DNA of 64,000 bases from Pacificoceanicola onchidii (GCF_004804335.1 NZ_SRXY01000009.1:1-64000); one strand, 5' to 3'. Positions 8,107-17,050 are shown, counted from the stretch's first letter. Numbers and translations: made by a program. Notes: generated by a model not told the origin, from the letters alone.

Positions 8107-9318
8107 TCACGTCGCGTTTTCCGCGAACTCCCTGCGGCGCAGACGCAAAATAGCCCACAGTGCTCCAAAAACCTGCAACAGGATACCCAAGGCGACGGGC
8201 AAAGGTGTTCCGTTGAACGCAAGGCTGACCGGCACGGCCAGGATTACGGCGCCGACCGTTGCCAGCGCCCCGATCACGGAAGCCGCCAAACCGGCGATAT
8301 GCCCCATGGGCTCCATCGCCAGAGCATTGAGGTTGCCAAGCGTCAAACCGGCCTGGAAGAAAACCCCGGTTTGCCAAACGACAAATGCATAAAACAGCGT
8401 ATCGCCAGACACGCCCCAGAGAAGCAGAAAAATCATCGCACTGGTCAAACCCAGCTGCGCAATCAGCATGGCCGTGACCAGCAAGCGCATGCCAAGGCGC
8501 ATCACCAACGCAGCGTTAAGAAAGCTTGCGGAACTCGCCACGATGGCAATGCCGCCAAACCAGAGCGGGAAAGCGTCGCCCTGACCAAAGAAGTCATCGT
8601 ACAAAGGTTGCACAGTGGAAATCATCGTGAACAGGATCGCGTAACAGAAGGCCTGCGAAACGATCGACAACCGCACGCTGGCATGCGACAGAACTTCACG
8701 CGTGGCGGAGCGTAACTTGCTGACTTGAAACGGTATTCTGCGGGGTTTTGGCAGTGTTTCCGGCAACCTCAGCGCAAGCCATGTGGTGACAACCAAAGTA
8801 AAAATGGCAAAGGCGATGAAGATCGTTTGCCAGCCGCCAAGCAATACCAATTGTGCCCCTAGCAACGGTGCGATGGCAGGAACAACCGTGAACACGATCA
8901 TGACAAAGGACATGATCTGTGCCATGCCGCGCCCGGCATATAGGTCCCGCACAATTGCCAAGGCCACGATCCGCGGAGCGGCGGCACCGATCCCTTGCAG
9001 GAAGCGCGCAAACAACAGAGCTTCCAGGCTGTTCGCAGAGAGTGCGAACGCGATGGCCCCGACATAGAGCAGGGCTCCGACCAGAACCACCGGCTTGCGC
9101 CCAAAGGCATCGGAGAGCGGGCCGCTGAACAACGTGCCGATCCCCATGCCCAGAACGAAAATGGTCACAACGAGTTGAACCCGGTTCGGATCATCCGGGG
9201 AAAACACGGACGTCAGCTGAGGAAGCGCCGGCAGCATGGCGTCGATCGCGAAGGCGATATTGGCCATGAGCATCGCGATGATCGCGACAAACTCCGCTTT
9301 GCTGGGCAAGTTGGTCAT
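8107..9318 (-). CDS. Bcr/CflA-type MFS multidrug efflux transporter
   Basis: 403 residues and twelve predicted helices. The N terminus (SKAEFVAIIAMLMANIAFAIDAMLPALP) and the loop GPLSDAFGRKPVV after helix 2 (motif A, G-x-x-x-D-x-x-G-R-K) mark the drug:H+ antiporter-1 12-TM group to which Bcr/CflA belongs. RFLQGIGAAAPRI is motif C-like helix 4/5 sequence. ATG 9318, preceded by GGAGTCCCC, gives the normal family N terminus; an upstream in-frame ATG would add an unconserved Cys-rich leader. Convergent with the chemoreceptor. Substrate unknown. Confidence 0.88.
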   Translation of the reverse strand: MTNLPSKAEFVAIIAMLMANIAFAIDAMLPALPQLTSVFSPDDPNRVQLVVTIFVLGMGIGTLFSGPLSDAFGRKPVVLVGALLYVGAIAFALSANSLEALLFARFLQGIGAAAPRIVALAIVRDLYAGRGMAQIMSFVMIVFTVVPAIAPLLGAQLVLLGGWQTIFIAFAIFTLVVTTWLALRLPETLPKPRRIPFQVSKLRSATREVLSHASVRLSIVSQAFCYAILFTMISTVQPLYDDFFGQGDAFPLWFGGIAIVASSASFLNAALVMRLGMRLLVTAMLIAQLGLTSAMIFLLLWGVSGDTLFYAFVVWQTGVFFQAGLTLGNLNALAMEPMGHIAGLAASVIGALATVGAVILAVPVSLAFNGTPLPVALGILLQVFGALWAILRLRRREFAENAT

Positions 9319-9429
9319 GGGGACTCCGGTACTCTTTAGTGCCGCACTACACCTGCTGCGGCTACAGGCGAAATTTGCACAATTGCACAGGTCGAAAGCC
9401 ATTCCGGCACAGGAAGGTGCCGCGTGTTT

Positions 9430-9795
9430 TCAATGCTTGCGCTTGGCCCTGTGTTTTGGCGCATCGTCTTCATTTGCGACGGGTCCGTCCTCGTGTTTCA
9501 GACGCGCAATCAACCATTCGGTGTGCTCTTCGCGTTTGCGCATGGCGAACATACCGAACTGCTGAACCGCTGCAGCGAAGATCCCAAGACCAAGCAGGAT
9601 GAACAGCGTTGTGCCGACTTTGCCGAGTGCGGTCGCCGGTACGAGATTGCCGTAACCCACCGTCGAAATTGTCACGACGGTAAAGAAATAACTGTCGAGC
9701 CAACTCCATCCTTCGACATGCCGAAAAAACACGGTCCCGCCCGCGATGATCAGGATCAAAGTCGCAATGAGCGTGAGGAGCTTGATACGGTTCAT
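9430..9795 (-). CDS. two-helix potassium channel protein
   Basis: 121 residues: TM1 (about 5-24), a pore helix with the K+ selectivity filter TVGYG at 45-49, TM2 (about 58-78) and a charged cytoplasmic tail ending KHRAKRKH. This is the minimal KcsA-like Ion_trans_2 architecture, acting as a tetramer in the inner membrane. The ATG at 9795 overlaps the stop of the upstream DsbA-family gene (ATGA), so the two are translationally coupled. The tail is too short to hold an RCK domain. Confidence 0.88.
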   Translation of the reverse strand: MNRIKLLTLIATLILIIAGGTVFFRHVEGWSWLDSYFFTVVTISTVGYGNLVPATALGKVGTTLFILLGLGIFAAAVQQFGMFAMRKREEHTEWLIARLKHEDGPVANEDDAPKHRAKRKH

Positions 9796-10439
9796 GGCGC
9801 ATCGGGGTCCTTTGCACCGAGGATTTCGGAAATCACGCTGCTCCAAAGCTCCGGCGGCTGCGCGCCGGGCACCGCGTGTTGTTGCGCGACGATGAAAGTC
9901 GGCACGGAATTGATGCCCATGCCGCGCGCCGCCGCGTCGCGCTCCACGATCTCGCGGCGGTCCTCGTCGGTCGAGAGCAAACGCATCACCACGGAGGCGT
10001 CCATGCCGTTCCCGTCGGCGATGTCGGCGAGAACCTCGATGTCACCAATGTCCCGCCCGTCGACGAAGTAGGCGCGGAAGAGGGCCGAAACGATTGGCGT
10101 CTGAACGCCTTCCATCTCCGCCCAATGGATCAGGCGATGCGCATCAACGGTTGATGGGGTCTTTTCAATGGCATCAAGATTGATCTTCAATCCCGCTTTC
10201 TGGGCATGTTCGATCACCGGCATGTAGGCGTTGACCGCGCCTTGCTGCCCGCCGAATTTCGACTCCAGATAGGTCCGTCGGTCCATGCCGTCCTTCGGCA
10301 TGTCCGGGTTGAGCATGAAGGGCAGCCAACGCACGCGGAACGGATGGTTCGGGTTGGCTTCAAGCGCCCGGTCCAAATTGGCCTTTCCAATGTAGCACCA
10401 CGGGCAAATCGGATCGGAAAAGATATCAAGCTGGGTCAT
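9792..10439 (-). CDS. DsbA-family oxidoreductase, FrnE-like
   Basis: 215 residues with the thioredoxin-fold opening QLDIFSDPICPWCYIGK; CPWC at 12-15 is the redox pair. The helical insertion and the C-terminal cis-Pro region (SVPTFIVAQQHAVPGAQ) match the FrnE/2-hydroxychromene isomerase branch of DsbA. No signal peptide, so it acts in the cytosol as a thiol oxidoreductase or isomerase. Coupled by ATGA to the downstream K+ channel gene and 15 nt from the acyl-CoA synthetase stop. Confidence 0.88.
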   Translation of the reverse strand: MTQLDIFSDPICPWCYIGKANLDRALEANPNHPFRVRWLPFMLNPDMPKDGMDRRTYLESKFGGQQGAVNAYMPVIEHAQKAGLKINLDAIEKTPSTVDAHRLIHWAEMEGVQTPIVSALFRAYFVDGRDIGDIEVLADIADGNGMDASVVMRLLSTDEDRREIVERDAAARGMGINSVPTFIVAQQHAVPGAQPPELWSSVISEILGAKDPDAP

Positions 10440-10454
10440 GATAGGGTCCTCGGC

Positions 10455-11960
10455 TCACTGCGGAAGCGTGAGCGCTTTGCGTTGGAGTTTGCCATTGGGA
10501 TTGCGCGGCAGGCTGTCCACATGGATATAGGCGCGGGGCTGTTTGTAACGGGCAAGCCGGTCTTCGGCGGCAGTTTGGAGCAAGGCGTCATCCAGCTCGG
10601 TTTCCCCGGTGTAGAAAGCCGCGATCACGCGCACGCCGGGTTTGACCTCGACGTCGGTGACGGCAATCTCCTGCACGCCGGGCAAGCCGGACAGGGCGGC
10701 TTCGACCTCGAGCGGCGAGACGCGGTAACCGCCTGCATTCATCATGTCATCGGAGCGGCCGAGATAGTGGATTTGACCGCTTTCGTTCATCACGCCTTTG
10801 TCGCCGCTGAGAAACCAGTCTTTGGCGAATTTGTTGGCAGTTGCCGCCTCGGCCCCGACATAGCCAAGCATCAGGCCCGGATCGGTTCGGTGCACGGCGA
10901 TGATGCCTTCCGCGCCAAGGGGAACGGGCGTGCCGGTATCGTCGACAAGCGCTATGTGGCGGCCGGGTTGCGGTGCGCCGAGCATGCCCGGGGTGTTGGG
11001 CCGAGAGGGTGCGGAGGAGATGAATGTGGAACACTCCGACATGCCGTAGGCTTCATAAATCTCGCCTCCGGTGGCCTCGCGCCATGCGTCGCGGACCGTA
11101 TCGGGCAGTTTCTCCCCGGCGGCGAGGCCATGACGCAGCTTGCGCAAAGGTGGCAGGGGGTACTTGAGGAGTTGACGGTAAACGCCCGGGGCGGCAGCAA
11201 AAATTGTCGCGTCATTGCGCGAAAGCAGCAGTCCCAGCTGCGCAGGATCGGTTCCGGCCGCCGGGATCAGGGCGGTTGCGCCTTTTGTCCAGGGGTCCAT
11301 CAGTCCGGTGCCGAGCGTGAAGGTCCAGTTGAAGGCTCCGGCGTGCAGCATCCGGTCCGAGGCGGTCAGCCCGTACCAGCCATCCATCATCATCTGACGC
11401 GCCCAAATGGCACGATGCGCATGACCCACGGCTCGCGGCGTGCCGGAGGTGCCGGACGTGTAGACGATATAGGCCAGCCTTTCGGGATCGCCGAGCGCGT
11501 AGTCGGCGGGAGGCAAATCGTGCCAGGCTTCGTAGGTTTCGGGCCCGTGGACGGGAATGCCTGCCTCGGGGCAGGCAATGCCGTCGCCGCGCAGGATCGC
11601 CGTGGGCGACAAATGCTGCACGATTTTTGTCACTTCGTGCACGGTCAGCTGGGAAGAGGTCGGAACCGGCACGATTCCGGCGGCAATGGCACCGAGGTAG
11701 GCAATCGGGAAATCGACGGTGTTTCCAAGCCGCATCAAGAGGATGTCACCGGGGACAAGACCCGATTGCAGCAAGCCCGTTGCCGTGCCGCGCACGGCCG
11801 CGATCAGGCGCGCATAGGACCAGCGTTCCGCCCCGGTTGGCTTCACGATGGAAAGCGCGATCTTGTCCGGTGTTTGGGACCCGGCGCTCAGCACATGGGC
11901 TGCGAGATTGAATGGCGCGGGGCAGGGGGCAAACGCCCCCTCGAAGAAGAGTGACTGCAT
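10455..11960 (-). CDS. AMP-binding acyl-CoA synthetase
   Basis: 501 residues of the ANL adenylation superfamily. The P-loop-like A3 motif IVYTSGTSGTPRAVGH, the A5 segment YEAYGMSECS, the A7 SGDKG and A8 YLGRSDDMMNAGGYRVSP hinge, and a C-terminal lysine region NPNGKLQRKAL are all present. It ligates a carboxylic acid to CoA using ATP; the sequence resembles the benzoate/short-chain acyl-CoA ligase branch, but the substrate cannot be fixed. Divergent from the XRE-cupin regulator 67 bp away, which is a likely controller. Ribosome binding site weak. Confidence 0.88.
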   Translation of the reverse strand: MQSLFFEGAFAPCPAPFNLAAHVLSAGSQTPDKIALSIVKPTGAERWSYARLIAAVRGTATGLLQSGLVPGDILLMRLGNTVDFPIAYLGAIAAGIVPVPTSSQLTVHEVTKIVQHLSPTAILRGDGIACPEAGIPVHGPETYEAWHDLPPADYALGDPERLAYIVYTSGTSGTPRAVGHAHRAIWARQMMMDGWYGLTASDRMLHAGAFNWTFTLGTGLMDPWTKGATALIPAAGTDPAQLGLLLSRNDATIFAAAPGVYRQLLKYPLPPLRKLRHGLAAGEKLPDTVRDAWREATGGEIYEAYGMSECSTFISSAPSRPNTPGMLGAPQPGRHIALVDDTGTPVPLGAEGIIAVHRTDPGLMLGYVGAEAATANKFAKDWFLSGDKGVMNESGQIHYLGRSDDMMNAGGYRVSPLEVEAALSGLPGVQEIAVTDVEVKPGVRVIAAFYTGETELDDALLQTAAEDRLARYKQPRAYIHVDSLPRNPNGKLQRKALTLPQ

Positions 11961-12027
11961 GGATCAACGCTTAGGCCCGCGTGGCATCGCTTGCAAGGGG
12001 GCGGGCCGCGTCCTATAGCTTTAGGCC

Positions 12028-12648
12028 ATGACAAAAGACCCCAGATCCCTGATCCGAATTGCCCGCAATACTGGCCATGAACACGGCGGTGAGCCGCTTG
12101 ATCTGGGTCAGCGTGTGCGCGACTTGCGCAAAGACAAGTCCTGGACGCTGGAGCAGGCGGCCAAACAGGCGGGATTGGCGCGTTCGACCTTGTCGAAAAT
12201 TGAAAATGGCCAGATGTCTCCAACCTATGATGCGCTCAAGAAGCTGGCGGTGGGTCTGGAAATTTCGGTGCCACAACTGTTCACCCAGCCCCAGCAGGAA
12301 AAGGTGAACGGCCGCATGGCGTTTACACGCAGCGGCGAAGGCCACAGCCATGCGACGGCGACTTACGAGCATGAACTGCTCGCAGAGACGCTGACCCGCA
12401 AGAAGATGTTGCCTTACCGCGCCCGTGTTCGGGCCCGGAGCATGGATGAATTCGATGGTTGGGTGCGCCACGACGGCGAAGAATTTCTGTACGTTCTGAC
12501 CGGTGTGATCCGGTTGTACACGGAGTTCTACGAACCCGTCGACATGAAGCGCGGTGACAGCGCCTATTACGACAGCACCATGGGGCACAACGTGGTGTCG
12601 ATCAGCGAAGAGGATGCGAACATCCTTTGGGTTACGTCGCTAGGCTGA
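12028..12648 (+). CDS. XRE-family regulator with C-terminal cupin
   Basis: 206 residues. A helix-turn-helix of the XRE/Cro type lies at about 26-82 (VRDLRKDKSWTLEQAAKQAG, then LARSTLSKIENGQMSPTYDA), and residues about 120-200 form a cupin barrel (DEFDGWVRHDGEEFLYVLTG...GDSAYYDSTMGHNVVS). Cupin-XRE proteins sense small metabolites and usually repress neighbours. The divergent acyl-CoA synthetase is the natural target. Its last 9 nt overlap the convergent small gene at 12640. Confidence 0.88.
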   Translation: MTKDPRSLIRIARNTGHEHGGEPLDLGQRVRDLRKDKSWTLEQAAKQAGLARSTLSKIENGQMSPTYDALKKLAVGLEISVPQLFTQPQQEKVNGRMAFTRSGEGHSHATATYEHELLAETLTRKKMLPYRARVRARSMDEFDGWVRHDGEEFLYVLTGVIRLYTEFYEPVDMKRGDSAYYDSTMGHNVVSISEEDANILWVTSLG

Positions 12649-12879
12649 CCTGGCGGACGGCGCAGCAATCTGTGCGGTCAATCGTTCAAGCCAAAGAAAG
12701 TCCAGCAGCTCTTCCTTCGCTTCGAGAAGCGTCAGATCGTGCCGTTCGGCAAGGTGCTGGCTGAGCTGTTGCTGGTTCTCCACCAGATCCGGCACCACGG
12801 TTTCGTCCACATGGGGAAAGCGGGTCCTGAAGCGGGATAGAAAATCCTGCGGCAGGGGCAGTGTCAGGCTGTCGTCCAT
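12640..12879 (-). CDS. hypothetical small acidic protein
   Basis: 79 residues from ATG 12879, which has GAGGAG 9 nt upstream; a GTG 6 nt earlier is too close to that site. The product is helical and acidic (LPQDFLSRFRTRFPHVDETVVPDLV, LTLLEAKEELLDFLWL) with no signal peptide or known motif. Its stop lies inside the 3' end of the XRE regulator. No family recognised; the codon use and ribosome binding site make it likely real. Confidence 0.6.
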   Translation of the reverse strand: MDDSLTLPLPQDFLSRFRTRFPHVDETVVPDLVENQQQLSQHLAERHDLTLLEAKEELLDFLWLERLTAQIAAPSARSA

Positions 12880-12927
12880 CAGCACGTCTCCTCGTTACGA
12901 GATTTCATGCTGGAACGGAAACCTGAA

Positions 12928-12973
12928 CAAACCGTGAAGCCAGAGCGCGTATTCCGGCTTCACGGGTCTCTTT
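12928..12973. terminator. bidirectional Rho-independent terminator after liv operon
   Basis: A 10-bp perfect stem (CCGTGAAGCC / GGCTTCACGG, arms at 12932-12941 and 12956-12965) with a 14-nt loop. On the minus strand it is followed by TTTGTT, so it would end liv transcription; on the plus strand it is followed by GTCTCTTTT. Confidence 0.75.
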
Positions 12974-12998
12974 TGACGCGAACGAGCTCTCAGAACGC

Positions 12999-14279
12999 TT
13001 AGCGTTCAGGCAGCAACCCGCGCGGGCTGAACCGCAGCACAAGCAGCAGGATCAGACCCATGGTCAACAGCCGAAGATGCTGTGCGCTGTCCTGCAGATG
13101 CGCCTTGAGCGCCGAGCCATCCGCCATGCCCGAGGTCACAAGCCCCATCAGCGCCTGACCCATCGGCTCCACCTGCACCCAGAGGAACCAGATCAGGAAA
13201 CCGCCGAGCACAGCGCCAAGGTTGTTGCCAGATCCGCCAACAATCACCATCACCCAGATCAGGAAGGTGTAGCGCAGCGGCTGATAGCTCGAAGGCGTGA
13301 GCTGGCCATCGAGCGTGGTCATCATCGCGCCCGCCACGCCGCAAATGGCGCTGCCGAGGATGAAGACCTGCAGATGGCGGAAGGTCACGTCCTTGCCCAT
13401 GGCCCGCGCCGCGGTTTCATTGTCGCGGATCGCGCGCATCATTCGGCCCCATGGCGAGTTGAGCGCCAGTTGCGCCAGCACCAGGAGAACAATCAGAACC
13501 ACCGCAAAAAGCATGGAGTAGCCAAGCTTCACGGTCAGCGTCGAGGCGGTTGTCGGATCAAGCCCAAAGCCCGCCGCCCGCTCTACAAAGGACGGATCGT
13601 TTTGCAGATCGACCTCATAGGGCACGGGCCGGGGCAGGCCGATCACGTTTTTCACGCCGCGCGCCAGCCAGTCTTCGTTTTTCATCACCGCGATGATGAT
13701 CTCCGCAATGCCCAGCGTTGCAATGGCGAGGTAGTCGGAGCGCAGACCAAGCGCGGTTTTGCCGATCACCCAAGCCGCACCCGCCGCCAAAAGCCCGCCA
13801 ATCGGCCAGGCCAGAAGCACGGGCAGGCCGAGCCCGCCCAGATTGCCTTGCAGCGCCGGATTGATCGCCTCGATAGCCTCGACACCGGGATCGAGCAGCC
13901 AGCGATAGACAAAGAAGCCGACCACCAGAACAGCCGCCGTCAGCAGGCCGTTCTTGATCCGTGTCCAGACAAGCACCGCACCGATCACCGTGGCCGCGCC
14001 AAGGAGCAACGCGCCTATCACACGCATCCCGCCCGCAGCCCAGGCCTCGGACACAGGTGCCGTGGATGTCAGCACAACGCCAAGGCCCCCGAGGGCCACA
14101 AACCCCATGACGCCAACGTTAAACAGCCCGGCAATCCCCCATTGCAGGTTCACACCAAGCGCCATAACCGCGCTCACCAATCCCATGTTCAGGATCAACA
14201 GCGCCGCGTTCCAGCTTTGCAGAAGGCCGGTGCCAAGGATCAGCACCGCGACGAGGGCAAAAAGTCCGAACGTGCGCAT
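12999..14279 (-). CDS. livM: branched-chain amino acid ABC transporter permease LivM
   Basis: 426 residues, around ten hydrophobic helices, longer than Escherichia LivM because of an N-terminal and mid insertion (residues about 70-130). The conserved LRSDYLAIATLGIAEII segment and the C-terminal FSPRGLLP end are diagnostic of the BPD_transp_2 LivM family. It forms the inner-membrane channel with LivH. It is the last gene of the liv operon, 1 nt after livH, followed by a strong terminator at 12928. Confidence 0.93.
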   Translation of the reverse strand: MRTFGLFALVAVLILGTGLLQSWNAALLILNMGLVSAVMALGVNLQWGIAGLFNVGVMGFVALGGLGVVLTSTAPVSEAWAAGGMRVIGALLLGAATVIGAVLVWTRIKNGLLTAAVLVVGFFVYRWLLDPGVEAIEAINPALQGNLGGLGLPVLLAWPIGGLLAAGAAWVIGKTALGLRSDYLAIATLGIAEIIIAVMKNEDWLARGVKNVIGLPRPVPYEVDLQNDPSFVERAAGFGLDPTTASTLTVKLGYSMLFAVVLIVLLVLAQLALNSPWGRMMRAIRDNETAARAMGKDVTFRHLQVFILGSAICGVAGAMMTTLDGQLTPSSYQPLRYTFLIWVMVIVGGSGNNLGAVLGGFLIWFLWVQVEPMGQALMGLVTSGMADGSALKAHLQDSAQHLRLLTMGLILLLVLRFSPRGLLPER

Positions 14280-14280
14280 C

Positions 14281-15291
14281 TTACACCGCCTTCCCTTTGA
14301 ACAGCCCGGTGGGCTTGAACAGCAGCACGATCACAAGGATCACAAAGCTGACTGCGAATTTGTAGTCGGTGGACATCAGTTGCACGAGCCCATCGGGTGC
14401 GAGGCTGTCTGGCAGTGCATAGTTCAGCACTTTCTTCCACGCGTAAGTGATGCCGACCTCGCTGAACGCGATCACAAACCCGCCTGCGATGGCCCCCAGC
14501 GGATTGCCCAGCCCGCCGACAATTGCGGCGGCAAAGATGGGCAGTAGAAGCTGGAAATAGGTGAAAGGTTTGTAGGATTTGTCGAGCCCGTAGAGCACGC
14601 CTGCGATGGTCACCAAAGCTGCGACAATCACCCATGTGACCCGCTCGACCTTCTCTGGATTGATGCCGGAAAGCAGAGCCAGATCTTCGTTGTCAGAATA
14701 GGCGCGCATGGACTTGCCGGTGCGCGTGCGGTTGAGAAACCAGAAGAGCAGGGCGACAACCAAAATGGCCACAACCACGGTCAGAGCCTGCGTCGTGCGG
14801 ATCGCCAGCCCCTCGCTCAGACCCGTCATCGCCTTGAAGTCACGCGCAGAAATCAGGAAGCGCTCACCATCGGCAAAACGCTGGTCATCGGGGCCGAGGA
14901 TGATCCGGGTGATGCCGTTGTAGACAAACATCACACCCAGCGAGACCATCACGAGGATCACCGGTTTGACCTTTTGTTTTCTGTAGAAGCGATAGACCAC
15001 CCGGTCTGTCCCCAACACCAGAACCGCCGTCGCAGCGATCCCGAACGGCACCGCGAGAAGCGCTGTTGGGAGCGGTCCAAGGCTGATCCCCCAGCTCTGG
15101 AACAGCCATGTGAAGATGATGACCACCATCGTGCCAAAGGCCATGGTGTCGCCGTGGGCGAAGTTGGAAAACCGCAGGATCCCGTAGATCAACGTCACCC
15201 CCAATGCGCCAAGCGCCAACTGGCTGCCATAGGCGACGGCGGGGATCAGTACGAAGTTCGAGAGCGCGATGATCGCGTTGAGTAAATCCAT
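14281..15291 (-). CDS. livH: branched-chain amino acid ABC transporter permease LivH
   Basis: 336 residues of multi-helix permease. LALGALGVTLIYGILRFSNFAHGD is the LivH signature, and GGLGNPLGAIAGGF is the EAA-like loop that contacts the ATPases. ATG 15291 overlaps the stop of the preceding small gene (TGATG), showing tight coupling. Partner of LivM; moves branched-chain or related amino acids across the inner membrane. Confidence 0.94.
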   Translation of the reverse strand: MDLLNAIIALSNFVLIPAVAYGSQLALGALGVTLIYGILRFSNFAHGDTMAFGTMVVIIFTWLFQSWGISLGPLPTALLAVPFGIAATAVLVLGTDRVVYRFYRKQKVKPVILVMVSLGVMFVYNGITRIILGPDDQRFADGERFLISARDFKAMTGLSEGLAIRTTQALTVVVAILVVALLFWFLNRTRTGKSMRAYSDNEDLALLSGINPEKVERVTWVIVAALVTIAGVLYGLDKSYKPFTYFQLLLPIFAAAIVGGLGNPLGAIAGGFVIAFSEVGITYAWKKVLNYALPDSLAPDGLVQLMSTDYKFAVSFVILVIVLLFKPTGLFKGKAV

Positions 15292-15728
15292 CAGTCCGCC
15301 TTCACACATTGTCCGATGTAAGAGATGACCTGCGGCCCGCTCATGTAATGCACCGTGTGACGGGCATCGCCGTTTTCAGCAATGCTCAGCAGGTGCCGCG
15401 CATCAAAACTGCCGCCCGACAGGGCATAGCCGCCCGAGCGCAGCCCAACCAAGGTCACATCGCCGATGTCCGAGACCATATCGAGCTCCACCACCAGCAT
15501 CTCATTGTTCATGCCGCCACCGCGCCCGCTCAAAGCGTAGCCAAAGCCCGCCTCCTGGCAGCCCTCGGCCTCATAGCACTCGGTCGCATAGGCGCAGGTC
15601 AAAGCAATGTCCTCACGCACTGGCGCGTGGTCGATCGAAAGCTGCTCGCCGCCAAAACTGCTGCGGGGCTGTGCGGCGGCGGGCTCGGCCAACGCAGCCA
15701 TTGCTAGACAACAGATGAAAAGCCGCAT
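15291..15728 (-). CDS. hypothetical secreted protein inside liv operon
   Basis: 145 residues from ATG 15728, whose A is shared with the TGA of the upstream gene. A signal peptide (MRLFICCLAMAALAEPAAAQ) precedes a mature region with a Cys cluster (TCAYATECYEAEGCQEAGFGY) that could make disulphides and a C-terminal IGQC. It is predicted periplasmic. Its position between livF and livH, with overlapping start and stop codons on both sides, argues that it belongs to the transporter unit, but I know of no role. Family not recognised. Confidence 0.7.
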   Translation of the reverse strand: MRLFICCLAMAALAEPAAAQPRSSFGGEQLSIDHAPVREDIALTCAYATECYEAEGCQEAGFGYALSGRGGGMNNEMLVVELDMVSDIGDVTLVGLRSGGYALSGGSFDARHLLSIAENGDARHTVHYMSGPQVISYIGQCVKAD

Positions 15729-16114
15729 CAAACCTCTCCTGTACAGGTGCCACGGAACCGCTTGCCGCGATTGCCGGTGTAAAGAAAAGAGCCGTCCTCA
15801 AAGACCTGAATCCCGTAGCCGTTGCCAAAGCCCTTGACCGCCCAGACCCGCGCATCATTCCCGGCGCTGAAACGGGCGGAGTAGGGGCCTTGCCAGTCGA
15901 TCCAGAGCCGCCAGTACGCGCCGTCGCGTACCACCTTTACGGCCAGGGTCGAAGGCGCGCACATCTCCTTGGCGTCGCCGCGACACTGCGTCTGGGCCGT
16001 GCAAAGCATCTCCGCTGTGGCGGGCAACCCAAGCGCAGTCGCCAAAACAAAGGCGATCAAACCGCGTCTTTTCCCGGCAAAAATCTTCAACGTCGCCCCC
16101 AACACGCGGCTCAT
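15728..16114 (-). CDS. hypothetical exported protein inside liv operon
   Basis: 128 residues. After a basic leader the hydrophobic stretch GLIAFVLATALGLPATAE looks like a signal peptide cleaved near residue 34. The mature part has Cys residues in LCTAQTQCRGDAKEMC and a beta-rich segment with several Trp and Tyr (YWRLWIDWQG), ending FRGTCTGEV. Start ATG overlaps the livF stop (ATGA, 16111-16114) and its stop overlaps the next small gene. Predicted periplasmic; family unknown. Confidence 0.7.
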   Translation of the reverse strand: MSRVLGATLKIFAGKRRGLIAFVLATALGLPATAEMLCTAQTQCRGDAKEMCAPSTLAVKVVRDGAYWRLWIDWQGPYSARFSAGNDARVWAVKGFGNGYGIQVFEDGSFLYTGNRGKRFRGTCTGEV

Positions 16115-16938
16115 CCCCCGAGGAACGAGCGCCGCACCTCGTCATCAGCCAAGAGGCCCTTGCCCGTTCCGGTATGCGCATTTGCCCCCTGAACCAGCAC
16201 AAAGCCTTTGTCCGCAATCTCCAGCGCCTGGCGCGCGTTCTGCTCCACCATCAGGATAGAAATCCCGGTGCGCGCCACCTCGATGATCCGGTCAAACAAC
16301 TCGTCCATGACAATGGGAGAGACGCCCGCGGTCGGCTCATCGAGCATCAGAACCTTCGGCTCGGTCATCAGCGCCCGGCCCACGGCAACCTGCTGGCGCT
16401 GGCCACCAGACAACTCGCCTGCGGGCTGAAAGCGCTTCTCCTTCAGGATCGGAAACAGATCATAAACCTGCGCCATGGTCGCCTTGTAATCATCCTCTCG
16501 AATGAAAGCGCCCATCTCCAGGTTCTCTTCCACGGTCATCGAGGTGAAGATATTCGACGTCTGCGGCACAAACCCCATGCCATGCCGAACTCTTGCCTGC
16601 GGGCTCAGATCCGTGATGTCCTCACCGTCGAGCATCACATGCCCTTGCCGCAAGTCCAACATGCCAAACACGGCCTTCATCGCCGTCGACTTGCCCGCAC
16701 CATTCGGCCCGACAATCACCGCGATCTCACCCTTCTCAACGGCGATCGTACAATCATGCAGAATGTCCGGCCCGGATTTCCCGTAGCCGCCGGTCATGCT
16801 GTCACCAATCAGAAACGGTCCCGGCGTGCCAGGCCGCGCCTCTTCGTCGCCGCGATAGCCATCCACTGTTCCCATGCCCGCAGCGTTGCCAAGGCTCATG
16901 TCCCGGTTGCCACGATCATCATAAGATCCACCGCTCAT
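16111..16938 (-). CDS. livF: branched-chain amino acid ABC transporter ATPase LivF
   Basis: 275 residues from ATG 16938 (GGGAG 11 nt upstream). Walker A GPNGAGKS at 77-84, Q-loop FVPQTSNIF, signature LSGGQRQQVA, Walker B VLMLDEPTAG and the switch His region are intact. An unusual Gly/Asp-rich N-terminal extension of about 45 residues (SGGSYDDRGNRD...) precedes the nucleotide-binding domain; typical LivF starts close to the first strand. Pairs with LivG under LivH/LivM. Confidence 0.92.
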   Translation of the reverse strand: MSGGSYDDRGNRDMSLGNAAGMGTVDGYRGDEEARPGTPGPFLIGDSMTGGYGKSGPDILHDCTIAVEKGEIAVIVGPNGAGKSTAMKAVFGMLDLRQGHVMLDGEDITDLSPQARVRHGMGFVPQTSNIFTSMTVEENLEMGAFIREDDYKATMAQVYDLFPILKEKRFQPAGELSGGQRQQVAVGRALMTEPKVLMLDEPTAGVSPIVMDELFDRIIEVARTGISILMVEQNARQALEIADKGFVLVQGANAHTGTGKGLLADDEVRRSFLGG

Positions 16939-17050
16939 CGCGCAGCTCCCTTGCTTCTTTGGGCGCAAAATACCTCGTGGTTTGGAGCAGCGCTCCAACG
17001 CGTGCGCAGCACGCGCCCGCCGGGTGTCTCGCAGGGCGAGGCGCAATCCC
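16939..17050. repeat. palindrome-rich livG-livF junction
   Basis: Non-coding junction holding two short perfect hairpins: TTGGAGC/GCTCCAA at 16982-16998 and CGCGTGC/GCACGCG at 16999-17015, followed on the minus strand by a segment reading GAGGTATTTTG then CCCAAAGAAG (16956-16974 area). The latter resembles segments at 27597-27620 and 54813-54836, suggesting a dispersed intergenic element. Confidence 0.5.

Noticed and set aside
10206-11954. 582-codon plus-strand frame
   Set aside because: Antisense to the acyl-CoA synthetase and FrnE-like genes; no domain found.
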